From NCBI GenBank assembly GCA_016785225.1, contig JAFBJZ010000949.1, positions 809,001 to 873,000 of the forward strand: a DNA stretch of 64,000 nucleotides, written 5' to 3'. The notes below the pieces were generated by a model, which worked only from the letters and a program-made list of their open reading frames with translations, was not told the DNA's origin and ran no database searches. Made by a program: the position numbers and the translations under genes. Source of the stretch: Psettodes erumei (lineage: Eukaryota; Chordata; Actinopteri; Pleuronectiformes; Psettodidae). This document shows positions 1 through 14,133 of this stretch, piece after piece. The stretch's first letter is position 1. Each line of letters begins with the position of its first letter.

Positions 1-2086
1 AAGCCGTACGTGTGCGCGTCCTCTCAAACGAGGGCTGTTAACTACAGAGGCCGGTGGAAGCCGCTGATTGTCGCGGAACGCAGATTGGTTTGACCTTTGA
101 CCCTTTTGCCAGCAAATCTGACGACCATTAGCAGGTGCGCGTGTGTCAGGAACGACTCCCGAAAGCCATTCTGCTGTAATTGAGTCTCTGTCCTTGTGTT
201 TAAAAACAGCCTGACAGGAGCTCGTAGTTGACATTATTGGATGGCATGCGGAGTGAAGGATAGAAGCGGGCTTGGGTGACAGAGGCCGAGGGTGCGGAGA
301 GGTCAGAGTTGGGTTTAGGTTAAACCCCCCCCCCCGGCGCGTCCATGTGTGTGACGGGCGCGTGCGGTCGCAATGAAGTCTGTGTAAATATTGTTGCCCC
401 CGGTGTCCCTTGTCCGGATTCTGTATCGCCGCCCCGCCACCACCCACCACCCACCACCCGTCCCGAGAATCGCAAATCACTTCCCTGTATCGGGCACGGG
501 AACGCCCGAACCGCCCCGATCGGTCGTGCAGGGTCTTGGCCCGCCGCCGCCGCCGTCTTAGAATCACACGGGCCGTTTTTCCATTTCCTCGAATCAGACG
601 GAAGAATACACAAGCCCGGCCAGCGTGCGCGCCTCTGCGCATGCGCGCGCATCCCCGCGTCTGGGGAAATGAGGCCTTGGTGTTTCCATGCGCCTGCGGT
701 CCTCTTAAAGAGCTGGCTTTACTCCTGATAGGAGCGGGCTTAACAAATAGTCACATGGGAGCGGGAGCTGCTATTTTGGCTGCGTCGGCTTGTCTGTGAG
801 GGCCGACAGTGGACGGGACAAGGTTTCAGAATCCAAACTGCGACTTTAGTAACACCTACTAATGAGGCCATGCGAGACCGGGCTAATGGCGGGGATTATG
901 ATCGATAATGGATTGATCTGACATCTGCCGGTTCCGTCGGTACCACCGATAGAGCTGAAAATAAGAGGATAATTAGTAAATGGTTTTTTAACGGGCTTGG
1001 CAACGGGGCGATACATATGTTTAGTTCTATTAAAAATCTTTACGTCGCTTGATTTATGACCTTAATGGACTTGATCCTGTAATCGTCTTTACTGCATTGC
1101 ATGGATGGTAGACATCAGGAAAATGGCTTGCAGAGTCCTTTTCATTTGATTGTGTTGATGATTGATTGTTTTGGTTTTTTTGAGACGGTGCATATCAAGT
1201 GGAAAAATATAGACAAAATATAGACATATAAGACATAATATATACCATGTTTATGGGCATTTTTCACACCTGCACTTTTTACCCTGCTGATTGCAGAAAC
1301 TGAACCAAGAGAAAAATGCTGCGACTCATCAGCTGATTTGGGATCAGAGCTATAGGTGTGAACGTGCCCTCAAACCACCTCTTTATTTGATAAGTAAAAA
1401 AAACACGCATAGAACTTATTTGCATTGCTCGCCGGGCGACTGCTCTGACTGCCCCGGAGATGCAGCGACACGTCCACCCGCGTGTCCTTTCCAGGTATTA
1501 AAGTGCGACTTTTTTTAATTGACCAGACCGGCAATAGCGTTGTTGTCATTGTCGAGGTATTCTTGATGAGCGGCGGCATTTGGGATGTCAGCCGGTTGTA
1601 TTAAATCAGACGCAGCTTTACAACAGATTGACCCTCCCCAGCAGCAGACATGAGAACACAGCTATGGCATCTGCCAGGACAGGTGTGTGTGTGTGTGTGT
1701 GTGTCTTTGCACTCTTGCATGCAAGCGAAACAGTTTAAGCCTAAAAGATTTCCTCTCTCTGAGGCGATGTGTGCACACAAGCTGAGAAGAAACTTTAAAT
1801 CTTATGCATCTTTGGTTTTTTGTGAGTGACTTTTTTTGACTTTTTTTGTTAGTGAAGCTGGGGGGGGGGTGTCACATTGTGCATGTGTACAGCGCCTCCC
1901 CGGCCCCCCGGCGGTGGTGTGTCCCTCCGCAGGTGCTATTTCAGTCGGCCGACTGTCATCCCGAAATGCTTTTCAGCTGAGTGCTTTTCAAAACAATCGT
2001 CACCGGTGCCCCGGGCTCTTTTTACAAGGGCCCTCTGCCATGCTGAGGTTTAACATGCCGCCTCTGATCTGCTGATCAGCAGAGGG

Positions 2087-2149
<63 letters not shown>

Positions 2150-4684
2150 GGGCTCAAACAGGAGATCGAGGGTGGAATTGAAACCTTTTGTCTGCTTATC
2201 ATTCTGTATTATCTTTATTGCTTCCTCTCCATATATAAACCGGCACGCGCCGCGAGAGCGCGGACCGCCACCGACGCTGAAACCGAACCAAAGCTGCGAT
2301 GGAATCTGATAAGTTCTGCATCTGGATCGCGATGCAGATGAGCCGTACGCTCTAAAGGGGCCCACCTGCGGCCATCGCCAACAAATAAACGACAATCGGG
2401 TCTTGATGTTTTGAGTAATGCTGCTAACCTGGCTCGCACAAGGACAAACCAAAATAGACTACCAGAGTGGGTGGCACCAGAGCACCAACTTCATCTGGAT
2501 CTTTCTCCGTAACTACGGGAGAAAGCTCAAATCTGTTAACACCGTGCAGAGTCTGCACGAGATATTTAGCTCCAATTTGAGTCTGGCTCCTTGCGCTGCA
2601 CGAGTCAGCGGGACGAGATTTGCTGTTTGTCACGGACCTGCGCTGCCGCGGCCGTCTCCTTCCGTAGCTGTTGCAGTTTCATATTGTTCCGACAGAAGCT
2701 GGTCACTGAAACCTTCGCTAAGTTTCAGCTAATCGATTGGTCCGTTTAGCGAGAGGCCTGCGAGAGGGACGTTGTCGAATGTCTTGTTTCATCCGACCTG
2801 GTCAGGTCGCCGTCATAGACGAGCAGGAAAAAAAAAAAAAAAAACGATTGACCTGGACGCAAAAAAAATGACTCTGACAAAAACTGCTACAGCCGGTTTT
2901 GTCGGGTATCTAACGGTTGCAGCTCTGCGTTGCGATCCCCCCCCTTTTTTCCTGGGGTCACGTGTGCGTGAAATGTCGTCCGACCGCGGAGATTTCCGCA
3001 GTTTGTCGGGTGACGCGGCCCCGGCGCGGGACGCCCGGCGGGCTCCGCCGGGCCGCTCGCCCCAGTATGCGCGGCATTCGCAGGTGGTGACTAGCGCAGT
3101 CATCGGAGGGAAGACATAAACGCGCTCTTTTTACGCCCCCCGCGTGTTTGCGTTAGTTCGTATAGTGCGCGCGTGTCGGCATGTGTTTCAAGATGAGCGC
3201 TCACACACACACACACACACACACCATCAGTGGCGCACATTCCAGCGTCATGGTCAAATGACTTGTCTTTCACATGGGGCCATTCCTGAAAGCGGTCCTG
3301 TCCGGCTGGAAGTGACAGCATATGGAAAACCTGTCTAAATGAGTCCGCACATCAATTACATCTACACATTCTCACCTCGCTCACACCCCCCACCCTCCAC
3401 CCAACACCCCCGCCCCTCGCTCTGCTTTCACTCCTCTGTCTCCGTCTTTGCCATCTGATCCCCCTCCCTCGCGCAGCGCTTCCGTTTTGCCGCGGGGAGA
3501 AGAATCGCTGAAGTGCGATGGCTTACCTTTTTAACTTTTAATAACTTAACTTTAACAACGGAATCTGTCACTTTATACCAAAGTAAAAAAAATTTTTTTG
3601 CATCACCATGATGAAGGACCATTGGTTTGGAAAGCATTGAAGTAGCTGGCTAGGCCAAAACCAGAAGTTAATATTATGTCAACGCATCGCCTGCAGTGTC
3701 ACGATGCTGTAAAAATTACCAGGAAATTTTATTTGCAGATTCAAATTTTAACTGCTTCAGTGTTTGCAGAAGGACTTTTTGGTTGTGAGCTTACCCGTAG
3801 ACAAATGCACACGTTGGACCATTGCATACTGTAATGTACAGGTAGGATTGCTCGAGCCTGGACCTGATATCTCGGGTTCTTTGGGAAAATAACCCAAGTT
3901 TCTTGACCTCCAGCAAGATTTTTTTTTAAAAAGTCCCAAAATGTTGCCGGGTGCGTCTGCTGGCTCTCTCTTCAGCCGTGCTCAGAACAAAGTGCGTGCT
4001 GAAGTTCTTTCCCTCAAGGGGCTGCACGTTCTTCTGTGGCATTTGTTGAGGGACAAAAGGGTCATGTTGTGTTGTGTCCATGCCCCAGTTTTGCCACCAC
4101 GGCCCTTACGAGGGGCCGTAGCTGCTCGTTGTTGGTCGCCTGCTTTTATTGGCGGCGCGCGATAAAGTTCAAGGCCCAGGTGTTTTCCAATTTCCTGGGA
4201 TTTCCAAAAAGGGAGCAAGCGAATTTGACCCGGCGACAAGTGAAGGAGCGTCGGCATCTGCTCTTGGCCCGGTCCTCGCGTTTTGATTTTCGTTCCTCTT
4301 AACAATGATCATTCCTTCAGCTCCTTTTTTTTTTTGTACGTTAAATAAGCCACTCTACGCTCCCTAAGTGCAGCTGTGATTCGCATTACAGCCCGGAGGC
4401 AGAGAGGTTCATTTCATTCATGACTTGAAGGCTTTTATCCACCAAAATAGCATAATCTTTCGCCTCGAGAGAAGTTGCAAATGTCGAAAAAATTACGATA
4501 TTGGAAGTCAAAAATTATGGAGGCAGATTTAGTTTTTGCTCTAAAGATTTATCTACCTGTACACACAATCTGATTCTCCTTTTTTTTTTTTTCCTTCGTC
4601 TAAACCAGTGGGAGACAGGCTAGTCGATTTGTCTGCATAAAAGCTTAGCAGCACAATTCAGGGCGTATGTGCTCAGACCACAAC

Positions 4685-4723
<39 letters not shown>

Positions 4724-5134
4724 TGAGACTGTGACCTTGACTGCAGTCCCTGATGTAGGAGGCTGTTCTGTGAATGACTCAAACTCCCCCTGCCATACAG
4801 TGGTATGTCGCAGCCCATAAAGCATAAGTCCCACTCTGGTTACAGGGAGTGGAACCCCCACCCGCCAAACCCATCCCGCCGCTGCCTAACCCCGCCCCCT
4901 CCTCACACTCTGAAATAGCCACGTCCTTGTCCCCACGCGGAGCACAGTGTGAGTCGGGGTGTGTATATATGCGGCTGCGGTTGATTGAGGAGCAGATTGC
5001 TGGTGACAGGTCACACTGCGTTCCCTCCCTCTGCTCCCCCCCCCCAGATTAGCGACCCGGAGCCCCCAACCCCACCCCACCCTTCACTCCTCATGGCCCC
5101 ACCTGTTAGGATCCCTCTGCTGCTCAGATCTCTG

Positions 5135-5172
<38 letters not shown>

Positions 5173-5576
5173 GCAGTGGACAAACCTGCGTTAACAGAAT
5201 TCTCTTATTTGTCCGTCACTCACTCCGCAGGCGATAAAGGCCATTACGAGTCATTACGGCGTGTTGCCCAGCTAAGATGTGTGTGGGCTGAAAAGACTCC
5301 TGTCACAGCACGCTCTCATAATTGCCCTCTTAGCCAATTATCCCCCATTTAAAAGCAAGTCACCTGCTCTGCCCTGCGCCCCGTGTCCGCGCACACGCGC
5401 ACCCCACGCCGCATAAATGACATCGAAATTTATTATTTAATGGTTGTTTGTTCCCGGTTGATATGTTTGTTTACCGTGCTCGTTCCACAGTGCTGCTTTT
5501 CCTTTTTTTTTTTCTTTTTTTTTTGGTCGTTGGCTCCGTCCCCCCTGTTCATTCTGCTCTGTGCTCTCTCCCTCAG
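1..5576 (+). other. pola1 intron, incomplete at window start
   Basis: No exon recognisable. It holds TG/CA microsatellites (1683-1704, 2089-2147, 3202-3224, 4686-4720, 5137-5171), several homopolymer A or T runs and a GC-rich patch near 2930-3080. Open frames here read as low-complexity or compositional and match no protein I know. Confidence 0.7.
1683..5171. repeat. five TG/CA microsatellites in first pola1 intron
   Basis: (TG)n at 1683-1704, 2089-2147 and 4686-4720; (CA)n at 3202-3224 and 5137-5171. All are nearly uninterrupted. Confidence 0.95.
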
Positions 5577-5609
5577 ATCCTGATGCACACTAAAGACATG
5601 GTACAGAAG
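5577..5609 (+). CDS. pola1: pola1 exon (33 bp, ILMHTKDMVQK)
   Basis: First pola1 exon in the window. It is bounded by ...ccctcag and gtgagt, encodes 11 residues in phase 0, and matches the short segment just before motif C in vertebrate POLA1. Confidence 0.9.
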
Positions 5610-8600
5610 GTGAGTCGTTAGCAAACTTTTGACTGGCAGGCATCTATAGACGTAGGATCTGTAAATGTAACGCAAGGGCGTCAATTTGCAGCAGGACTGA
5701 ACAATATGTCCTAAAATGTCATCACAGCCCAAGTAATGAGAAATGTCACGGCAGCTTTTTCTCTGGGACCTATTTTTCTCTGACTTGCTCACTACTTTCC
5801 AGCAAATTAAATGGCTAATCTTAGAGTTTGATGTCAGTGGTTGTTGCAACCACTCTCTGTAATACTGTATGTTTTACATTTTAGAAATTGCGACGCGAGA
5901 ACGTTCAGATTCGCTGAGAGATTTTCCGTGGTGCCAAGTAATTCAGTAAATGCGCGTCAGTGTCATCCCCGATTTCTTCTCTTCCTTTCATAACTTCAAC
6001 TCCTCCGTGTCGCTTGATTCTTTTCGCGACTTAGATGAATCTGGAAGTCATCTACGGAGATACAGACTCCATTATGATCAACACCAACAGCAGGTCTCTG
6101 GAGGAAGTCTTCAAACTCGGCAATAAGGTACATGTGCACCCAGCGCGTTTCTTTTTCGCTCGCCCCCGCGTGTGACCTTTTCACCGGATGACAGCTGCTC
6201 GCGTCACGTCCGCCGCCCGCAGGTGAAGGCGGAAGTCAACAAGCTGTACAAGCTGCTGGAGATCGACATCGACGGCGTGTTTAAGTCCCTTTTACTGCTG
6301 AAGAAGAAGAAGTACGCGGCCTTGGTCGTGGAGCATCACGGCGAAGGGCAGTACAGCCTCAAGCAGGAGCTCAAAGGCTTGGACATCGTCCGCAGAGATT
6401 GGTGCGACCTGGCCAAGGAATGTGGCAAGTACGTAAGATTTACCAAATGTTACATATCTGGATCAGCCCCTGTGAGTTACCACAGTTTAGCACAGATGGT
6501 TTCTTAAAGTTACGATCCTGCTCGATAAGGGCTTGATAAGTTATTTATTCATCTTTAATAAACAACAGAACTGCATCGCTATCTCCTCCTTCTCCTCCCC
6601 CCAGCTACGTGATCGGTCAGATCTTGTCGGACCAGAGTCGCGACGTCATCGTGGAGAACATCCAGAAACACCTGGTGGAGGTGGGAGAGAAGGTCGCCGG
6701 TGGAACCGTACCTCTCACCCAGTATGAGATCCACAAGGTGAGGGCATCAAAATGTAGGAAACCGTACAAATCAGTACATCCTAAGGGACAGCGTTGATTT
6801 CTGTTTTTTTTATTTTTTTTTTTTGTCTCTTGATGGTCATTTTCCTCTTCTCCCAGGCTCTGACGAAGGATCCTCAGGACTATCCAGACAAGAAGAGCCT
6901 CCCTCACGTCCACGTGGCTCTGTGGATCAACTCTCAGGGCGGTCGTCGGGTCAAAGCCGGAGACACAGTCTCTTACATCATCTGCAAGGTGTGTGCGTGT
7001 CAAAGAGACTGTGAATATCCTCCATTACGACCAACTGGTGCAGTATTCTTTAGTATGTCTCTCCTTTTATCCCCTGCAGGATGGCTCTACGCTGGCAGCC
7101 AGCCAGAGGGCCTACGCTCTGGAGCAGCTCCAGAAGCAGGAGGGTCTCGCTCTGGACACTCAGTACTACCTGGCCCAGCAGATCCACCCCGTGGTGTCTC
7201 GCATCTGCGATCCCATCGAGGGCATCGACGGCGTGCTCATCGCCACGTGGTTGGGTGAGTTAACCTGCGGCTTACTGCACGAGCAGCGCGACTTCGTGCA
7301 GGTGTTAAATTGCGACTTACGAGTTGCCTCGTGCTTTTTAAAAATGGTCCAAATCCTCATTTCCAGTAGAAACACAAGGCAGTTCTCCTGCTGTTTTATA
7401 AATAAGCGCTGGCCGTGAAGTATTTGTGGGGCGCAGATCACTTTCATGCGTTGCTCTCTCTTTACAGGTGATCATAAGAATTGTAATTCCTATATTTTAC
7501 AGCCTGTTGACAGTTGACGCTGCCAAGTATAGGTGTTGTCATGCTCCATATAGCAACCGTGTAACACAAGTACAAAATAGATGTTTCATGGTTGGTTAAC
7601 AGTCATAAAAGTGTGTTTTATTTTCCTCCTCCGGTAAACATTTGTTTGCTGTAGACGTATGTGGGGGGGGGGGGGAAACTGGTGAAACAATTTGCGGCTA
7701 AGGCTCGTATCCGTCTCAGGTCTGGACCCCAGCCAGTTCCGGGCCCAGCAGCAGTACCAGAGGGAGGAGGAGGCCGACGGCACGCTGGGGGCTCCGGTCC
7801 AGCTGACGGACGAGGAGCGCTACAAGGACTGTGAGAGGTTCACTTTCACCTGCCCCCAGTGCGGCACGAACAACATCTACGACAGCGTCTTTGAAGGAGC
7901 TGTAAGTGTATACGGTGGCGGCCATCATGCGCCCAAGGAGAAAGGAACGATTTGTGTTGTGGGTTTTTTTTTTTTTTTTTTTTTAACCTTCAGAACGTTA
8001 TGAAAAGTTGCGGGCATCCCGCTCTACCTACTGCAACCGCGCAGTGTAAACTTCACCATCAGCCGTCGTGATTTGCACGAACAATACACAATACACCAAC
8101 CGCTGTTTGCATGAGGTGAGGTTCACTACTGACTACAGCTGTTGCCATTTTTCGGGCAGATGCAGCCAGACATCTTGGTCACTCATTTTTATGAAACGCC
8201 AAAGGCCTCGACTAGTTTTTGGATGTGCTGCAGTTGGAAGGAATTACTCTTTCTGTGAGAGGAATGAAAAACATGCGCCGGAGTTAATGCCGGAGTTTAC
8301 ATCGTGCCAAAACGGCTCCAGACAATCATTTTTCTCGAATGTCGACACTATTAGCTGTTAGCGAGGCTGCATTTTGAAATACGTCGGGCTTGCGTAGCCG
8401 TGGCTCAGGCTGCAGCGAGGAGAGCACGTTTTGGAGTCGGAGACGCGCAGACGATCGCTTTCGCCGCTGCCGAATTAAACCGGATCTTCGGATAATAGCG
8501 GGTCGTTTCACCGGCGTAATGGGTTAATCAGACACGCGGATGGAAGAGCATGGGAGTGGAAGAATGGCGCTCCAGCCGCACTTCCTGTGGGGCCTCCGCG

Positions 8601-11600
8601 TTTTAGTCATCCTCTATATTGTGTCTCTGTCTGTATTTTTAGACAGCTGCCCGGCTCCAAGGCGGACTCTGTTTTCATTGGCATAGTTTGGACTCCGCAA
8701 CATGAAAAGCTTCTCCTTAACCCCTGCTGCTCTCCGGGGCGCACATACACGCTGATCTCCGACCATTTGTCAGGCCAAGGTCGTCGGCGCGCGCGCGCAC
8801 ACACGCGGGGCGTTATCAGTTTCTAATGAGGAACTTTTTCTCGTCTGGAGGACGCTAATAAAACTGACAACCCCGTGTCATCTGCTGGCTCGGAGAACTT
8901 TGTATCCAATATTCTTAAAAAAGGAGTATTACACATGCCCTCCATATAAGGATGATAGCGCTGTGCGCTTCAGCGGAATCTCGCTCCGGAGACATACTGG
9001 GGAAAAAAAAACAGCATTAGATTCAGTTCAATTCCTGTGCATACACAAGTAAAAACACGACCGACTTCAGACTAAACTGACCGAGATTTGTCTGATAGCT
9101 GGTGTTAATTTTCCGCCATGCGTCGGAGGCTGCTGTGCACGCACGCAGCACAGAAACTGATAAGACAGTAAGTTAATTAGGGTGGCGAACATGGTCTAAC
9201 AGCTCAGCGAGAAAGGGAGGACAGATGGGCCTTGACTCCACCACCGACACCGAGCCAGAGATGGTAGGAGGAGGCGGTGATGGATGATAGAGGACAGACA
9301 GAGGAGGGAAAGTTGTTTGATGGCGGGAGAGAGGAGATGAGAAGAAGAAGAAGAAGGAAAAAAAAAAGAAGCCTGGATAGAAATGCAGGGGTTTCCCTGA
9401 CTTCGGTTCTGATAGAGCGGCGGGTATCCGCTGGGCTGTGAAAGCTGCACGTTATCGGGCCGAGACAGGGATGAAGTCAGTCCAGGTAGACAGTGGACAT
9501 CGTAAAACGTCCCAAACGTTTTTACAGCTTCGCCGGGCGGCTATTTAAAGATGGCAGCCGGCCGAGTTTTAGACAACGCGGGAGGGGTTTTTAAAGGCCG
9601 CTCTCTTGACCCGCTTTGTTTGAAGTCGGCCGATAAGTCTCGCCCGGACGAAGGACAGAAAGACAGGCGGGTGTTTCGTGTTTTCACCTAATTGCTCGGT
9701 CATGAAATAACTGGCGAGTGAGCGTTGCCTGCAACTTGCTCGGGAGGTTGTGTACTGCTGTCGAAATCACGTTTGGAATGAGACGAGCGAGATAAAAGAG
9801 TGGGGGGGGGATATCGCAGAGAGAGGAGAAGGGAGGCTGCTTTTGTCCAGGGCAGACTGTGGGGAGAATTTAAAAAAAAAAAAAAAAAAACACGAAGAGG
9901 AGGAGAGATAGAGATGGAGAAGGTTAATGTGTGGCTGCATATTAAGGAAATCAAAATGAGTCAATTGACTCGAACTGGCCCTAAATTCTGGCAGGATTTG
10001 TTTCTTTCCTAACACAAATGATGTAAGCTAACGTGTGGCTAAGTGGGGTGTCACCTTTATACCTGCGTGTCATTGAGAAACCCTTTTTTTTTTTTTTTTT
10101 TCTTCCCTTCCCCCCAGACTGCTATCAATGCGACAGTTAAATGGAGTTGGGCTTGAAAGGAGCGAGTGTTCCAGCTTTTATATTCGGCCTAATCGTTGCG
10201 CGCCGCGGCCACTTCCTTTCGTTGCATTAACTATAAGCCTCGCTGTCGCCGGGACAATCCGGAGGCGCCGGGGTCACGTTGACCCATTTTCCTTCAGGCT
10301 ACAAACAAAGATAAAAATTTACCAGACCCCGGGCTTTGAGCTCTTACGCGTTCCCCCTTGACATGTTCTTTGTGGAGGTTTTAAACGGTAATGGCCGTGT
10401 ATCTGTGTTATTCTAACTGCTTTTTTCTTTTTCTTTTCTTTTTTTTTTTTTGTTTGCGGGGTTTAAAAAAACAAAACAAGCGAGGTTTTAATTACAAATG
10501 TGCATTTCACCGCAAACTTTTCGGTCTGCAAAGAATTTGGTGAGCCGCCCGACTAGACGGCGCGCATTACCGCCGCCGCCCGGTCGCAGCCATACGCACC
10601 GACGCGTCGCTTTTCCCCTTAGGTGTGACACGCCCACTGCTCTCTGTTGCAGGGTCTGAAGCTGGAGCCCAGCTTGATGCGCTGCTGTCACATCCCCTGC
10701 GGGAGCCGGCCCATCGACGCCGCCGTCCACATCAGCAACAAACTGCTGCTCGACATCCGGCGCCACGTCAAAAAGTACTACTCTGTGAGTATTCCTGCGC
10801 GTCCGGCCCGGCAGTTGGCACGCGCGGGCGGTTTTCGGGGAGGCGTCGTGTAAACGTTCGCGCATTTACTCCTTCACCACCTGCAGAGCCACAAATGGAC
10901 TTCATTTAGGCTTCTTTCAGCATCTAATGCTGCAGCTTGTTGGACAAGCGTGGTGCAGCTGGCCGGCTGACGAGTCGCTCTCTCCTCCTGTTTATCCCCC
11001 TTTATTTATATATATAATATATCTCCAAGGTAAGGTTTAGTTGGACCCACCAACACATTTTCTGGGCCGTCGTCACTGAGCATAAAGGAAAAAAAGATTA
11101 TACGCTCAAACGCGTTTTAAGCTCCGTGCGCCGTCAAGCATCAAGGGTTGTTCGCACGCCACTCGCCGTCAATGCGCCCCCAAAGACACGAGGCGCGGGC
11201 CAAAGCGGCCAGACGAAACCGAGCCGCGAGGAAGTCGTCGCAAACTCGGGGAAAAGACGCGACCTTCCGCAAAGGGGTCGGCCCGCGTTTAACACAATGG
11301 GGGGACGCCACGGACGTGGCGGCGGTGAGAGAGGCCGTCGGATGAAGGGAAACCTCAGCGGGGGCACTACGCTGACATTTTCAACCGAAAATGAAAAGAC
11401 CGCCGGAGGGATTTGCAAGCAGCATGATCCATGAAAATACTGAAATGGCCGTTCTCACTTTGAATACCAGCCTTAGCGTGCGCCGTGTTTTTTTTTTTTT
11501 TTGTTGTTTTGTTTTTTCAGAGAGTTGAAATGAAATTTAAATCATACATCTGGGTAAACTGGAGTGATTGAAGAATCACCGCCGTAACAGCAGGGGTTAC

Positions 11601-12054
11601 TCTTGGCAGTAGGGCTTTGCACTGTAAACTTTAAGAAAGTTATGTTTAGCGGCTCTCTGGCTGAATCACTGCTCACCTGTTCACATCGACAGACAGAAGT
11701 GCGACGCACGCAGATGTTCGCTGCCTGACCAAACACATAAGACCACCTTAGATATTGAAAAATATATATATATATATATATATTTCCTGCCTAAGGCTTT
11801 CGCACCTGTTTATCCTTTAAGCTTATGCATTATTACCTTGGTTTGTGTTGGTGCAGTGTGTGTGACTGAGCTCCGACTGATAGCAGAGGAGGTGATGCAG
11901 CACAAGTGTCACTGTACTCGGCGGCTAGCGGCTTGAGAGTGAATTAAACTGGATTCCTGTGTTGTCTTCATCGAGGTCCCCCCCCCCCCCACCCGCACCC
12001 TCCCCTGGTAGCTTCTAACACCTTGGTCTCAAGTGAGTGGAATGTGCTGTCTGT

Positions 12055-12094
<40 letters not shown>

Positions 12095-12254
12095 GTTACT
12101 CTCCCACAGTGCTGAACAGAAATCAATTAGTGCGGTGAATGTGTGGGGAACGAGTCCCCCCCCCCACCGCCCCCGCCCCAAGCCCCTTTGTCGCGATGTG
12201 TGAAACAGCTGCTGCCGCTGAATGCTTACACCTCGCACAGCAACACACGCACGC

Positions 12255-12289
<35 letters not shown>

Positions 12290-12435
12290 CGCTGGGGGGC
12301 CGAGCAGCGGTGGACACAGCACACACAGCGGGGCAATGAAGAGGGGTAATATTGTGTAATTAAGGATTCCTTTCAGGCTGAGGGAGAGTTCAAATAGAGA
12401 TGTTTGTCCGGCCAGATAGAGTGAAAGCTCTGCAC

Positions 12436-12469
<34 letters not shown>

Positions 12470-12613
12470 ATGAATATGTGTACGTGTGTGTTGGCGTCCT
12501 AAGCTGGGACCACAGAGACATTAATCATTAGTAATGCCCCCCCCCCCACCACCACCACCATCCCCACCATTATCAATAAACCAGCCCCCTGAGAATGGGC
12601 AAACACTTGTTCA

Positions 12614-12665
<52 letters not shown>

Positions 12666-13229
12666 GTCATCCTTTCTTCTCCCTCATCCCGCCGTCTTTG
12701 GCAAAACGGGAGATTCGCTCGTTTCCTGAAACCACCCAATTCTTCTTTTTCTTTTTTCCTCTTCTCTCTCTTTTTTTTTTTTTTTTTTGAACCCCTCCCA
12801 TCTAACCACCGTTGCCATGGCATTTAACAAATTATTGCAATTACCCTCGTCATGCGGGTCGCCCCTGGAAACGGGCTGAGGGGCAAGACAAGAAAGGGGG
12901 AGGGAGAGAGAGAGAGAGGGAGAGAGAGGGAGAAAGGGAGAAAGGGTGAATGAAGACTGGGGAAGGTGATAATCCTGTTTTGAACAAAAGGTCAAATTGT
13001 TGAATAGAGAAGCTTTGATTAAGCGGAGGAGGTACAAAGTGGGACCATTTGAGCTTTATCCACTCAGTGTGTGTGTGTGTGTGTGTGTGTGTTTGCGTGG
13101 GCATGTGTGTGTGTGTGTGAAGCAGACCCATTTTAGGTCCATTCACTTTTAAGCTGGAAGTGTTGACTGCTGAAGCACAAAAACTAGTTAGAGCTCTCTC
13201 TGGTGTGTGTGAGTTTGTGTGTGTGTGCG

Positions 13230-13285
<56 letters not shown>

Positions 13286-14096
13286 TGTCTGTGGGGTTGC
13301 AGGTGGATTCCGCTGGCACAGGAGTCATGTCAGAGAGGCTTCACCGCGCGAACAATGGGGGCGAAACGATTAGTTGATCAATCAGTTAACCGAACAACAA
13401 AACGTGGATGTACAGCTGTGAGGTTCGGGCAAAAGGAAAAAAAAAATTCAAAGTGGGTTTTTCCTCTGTCTTATAGAGTGAATAATTAGCGGATTGATCG
13501 GAAATGAAGATAATCGTTAGCCGCTGCGCTCATTAGCGGGGCCTTACGCTCAACTCGGGCCGCAAGTCCCGATTATTATCAGTTAATTTGTCGGTAATCG
13601 GTGGACGAGTCGTGTCGCTGAAGTGACGCTCGCCGTTCATACAGCATCGAGCTAAGACAGACTGATAATCGCGTGATTGAAAATATATTTTTTTTTTTTA
13701 AATCCTCATTACTATTAGAATGCAGATGAGTGTTTAAAAACACAAAAAAAGCAGACAAAGAAGGAGAAGCAGGGAGAGGGTATATTTCGTCGCGGGCCCT
13801 GTCGTGGCCTGGTCTTGCCTCTGTTTGGTTAAATTATGTGGAACTCATTTGACGTCCACATTCAATGTGTCAGATATCCACTGCTATAATTATGTAATTA
13901 TGAGCCTTTATTCTCCAGCGTCCGACTGTACGCCTCCCACCCCCCCACCCCCCACCCTCGCTCCAGCGAAATGCCTCAATTAGCCTTTTTTTTTTTTTTG
14001 TTCTTTCTGCCTCACTCTTCAGGCGTTCCTTGTTTTTTGTCCTTTCTCCAGTGGCTCACACAGGTCTGCTGCACTTAATCTTAACTTTTCTTTTAT

Positions 14097-14133
<37 letters not shown>

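Noticed and set aside
10118..10180. Strong-looking acceptor (T tract then ccccccag) in a pola1 intron
   Set aside because: The sequence after it does not continue POLA1, and the exons on both sides already join in phase.
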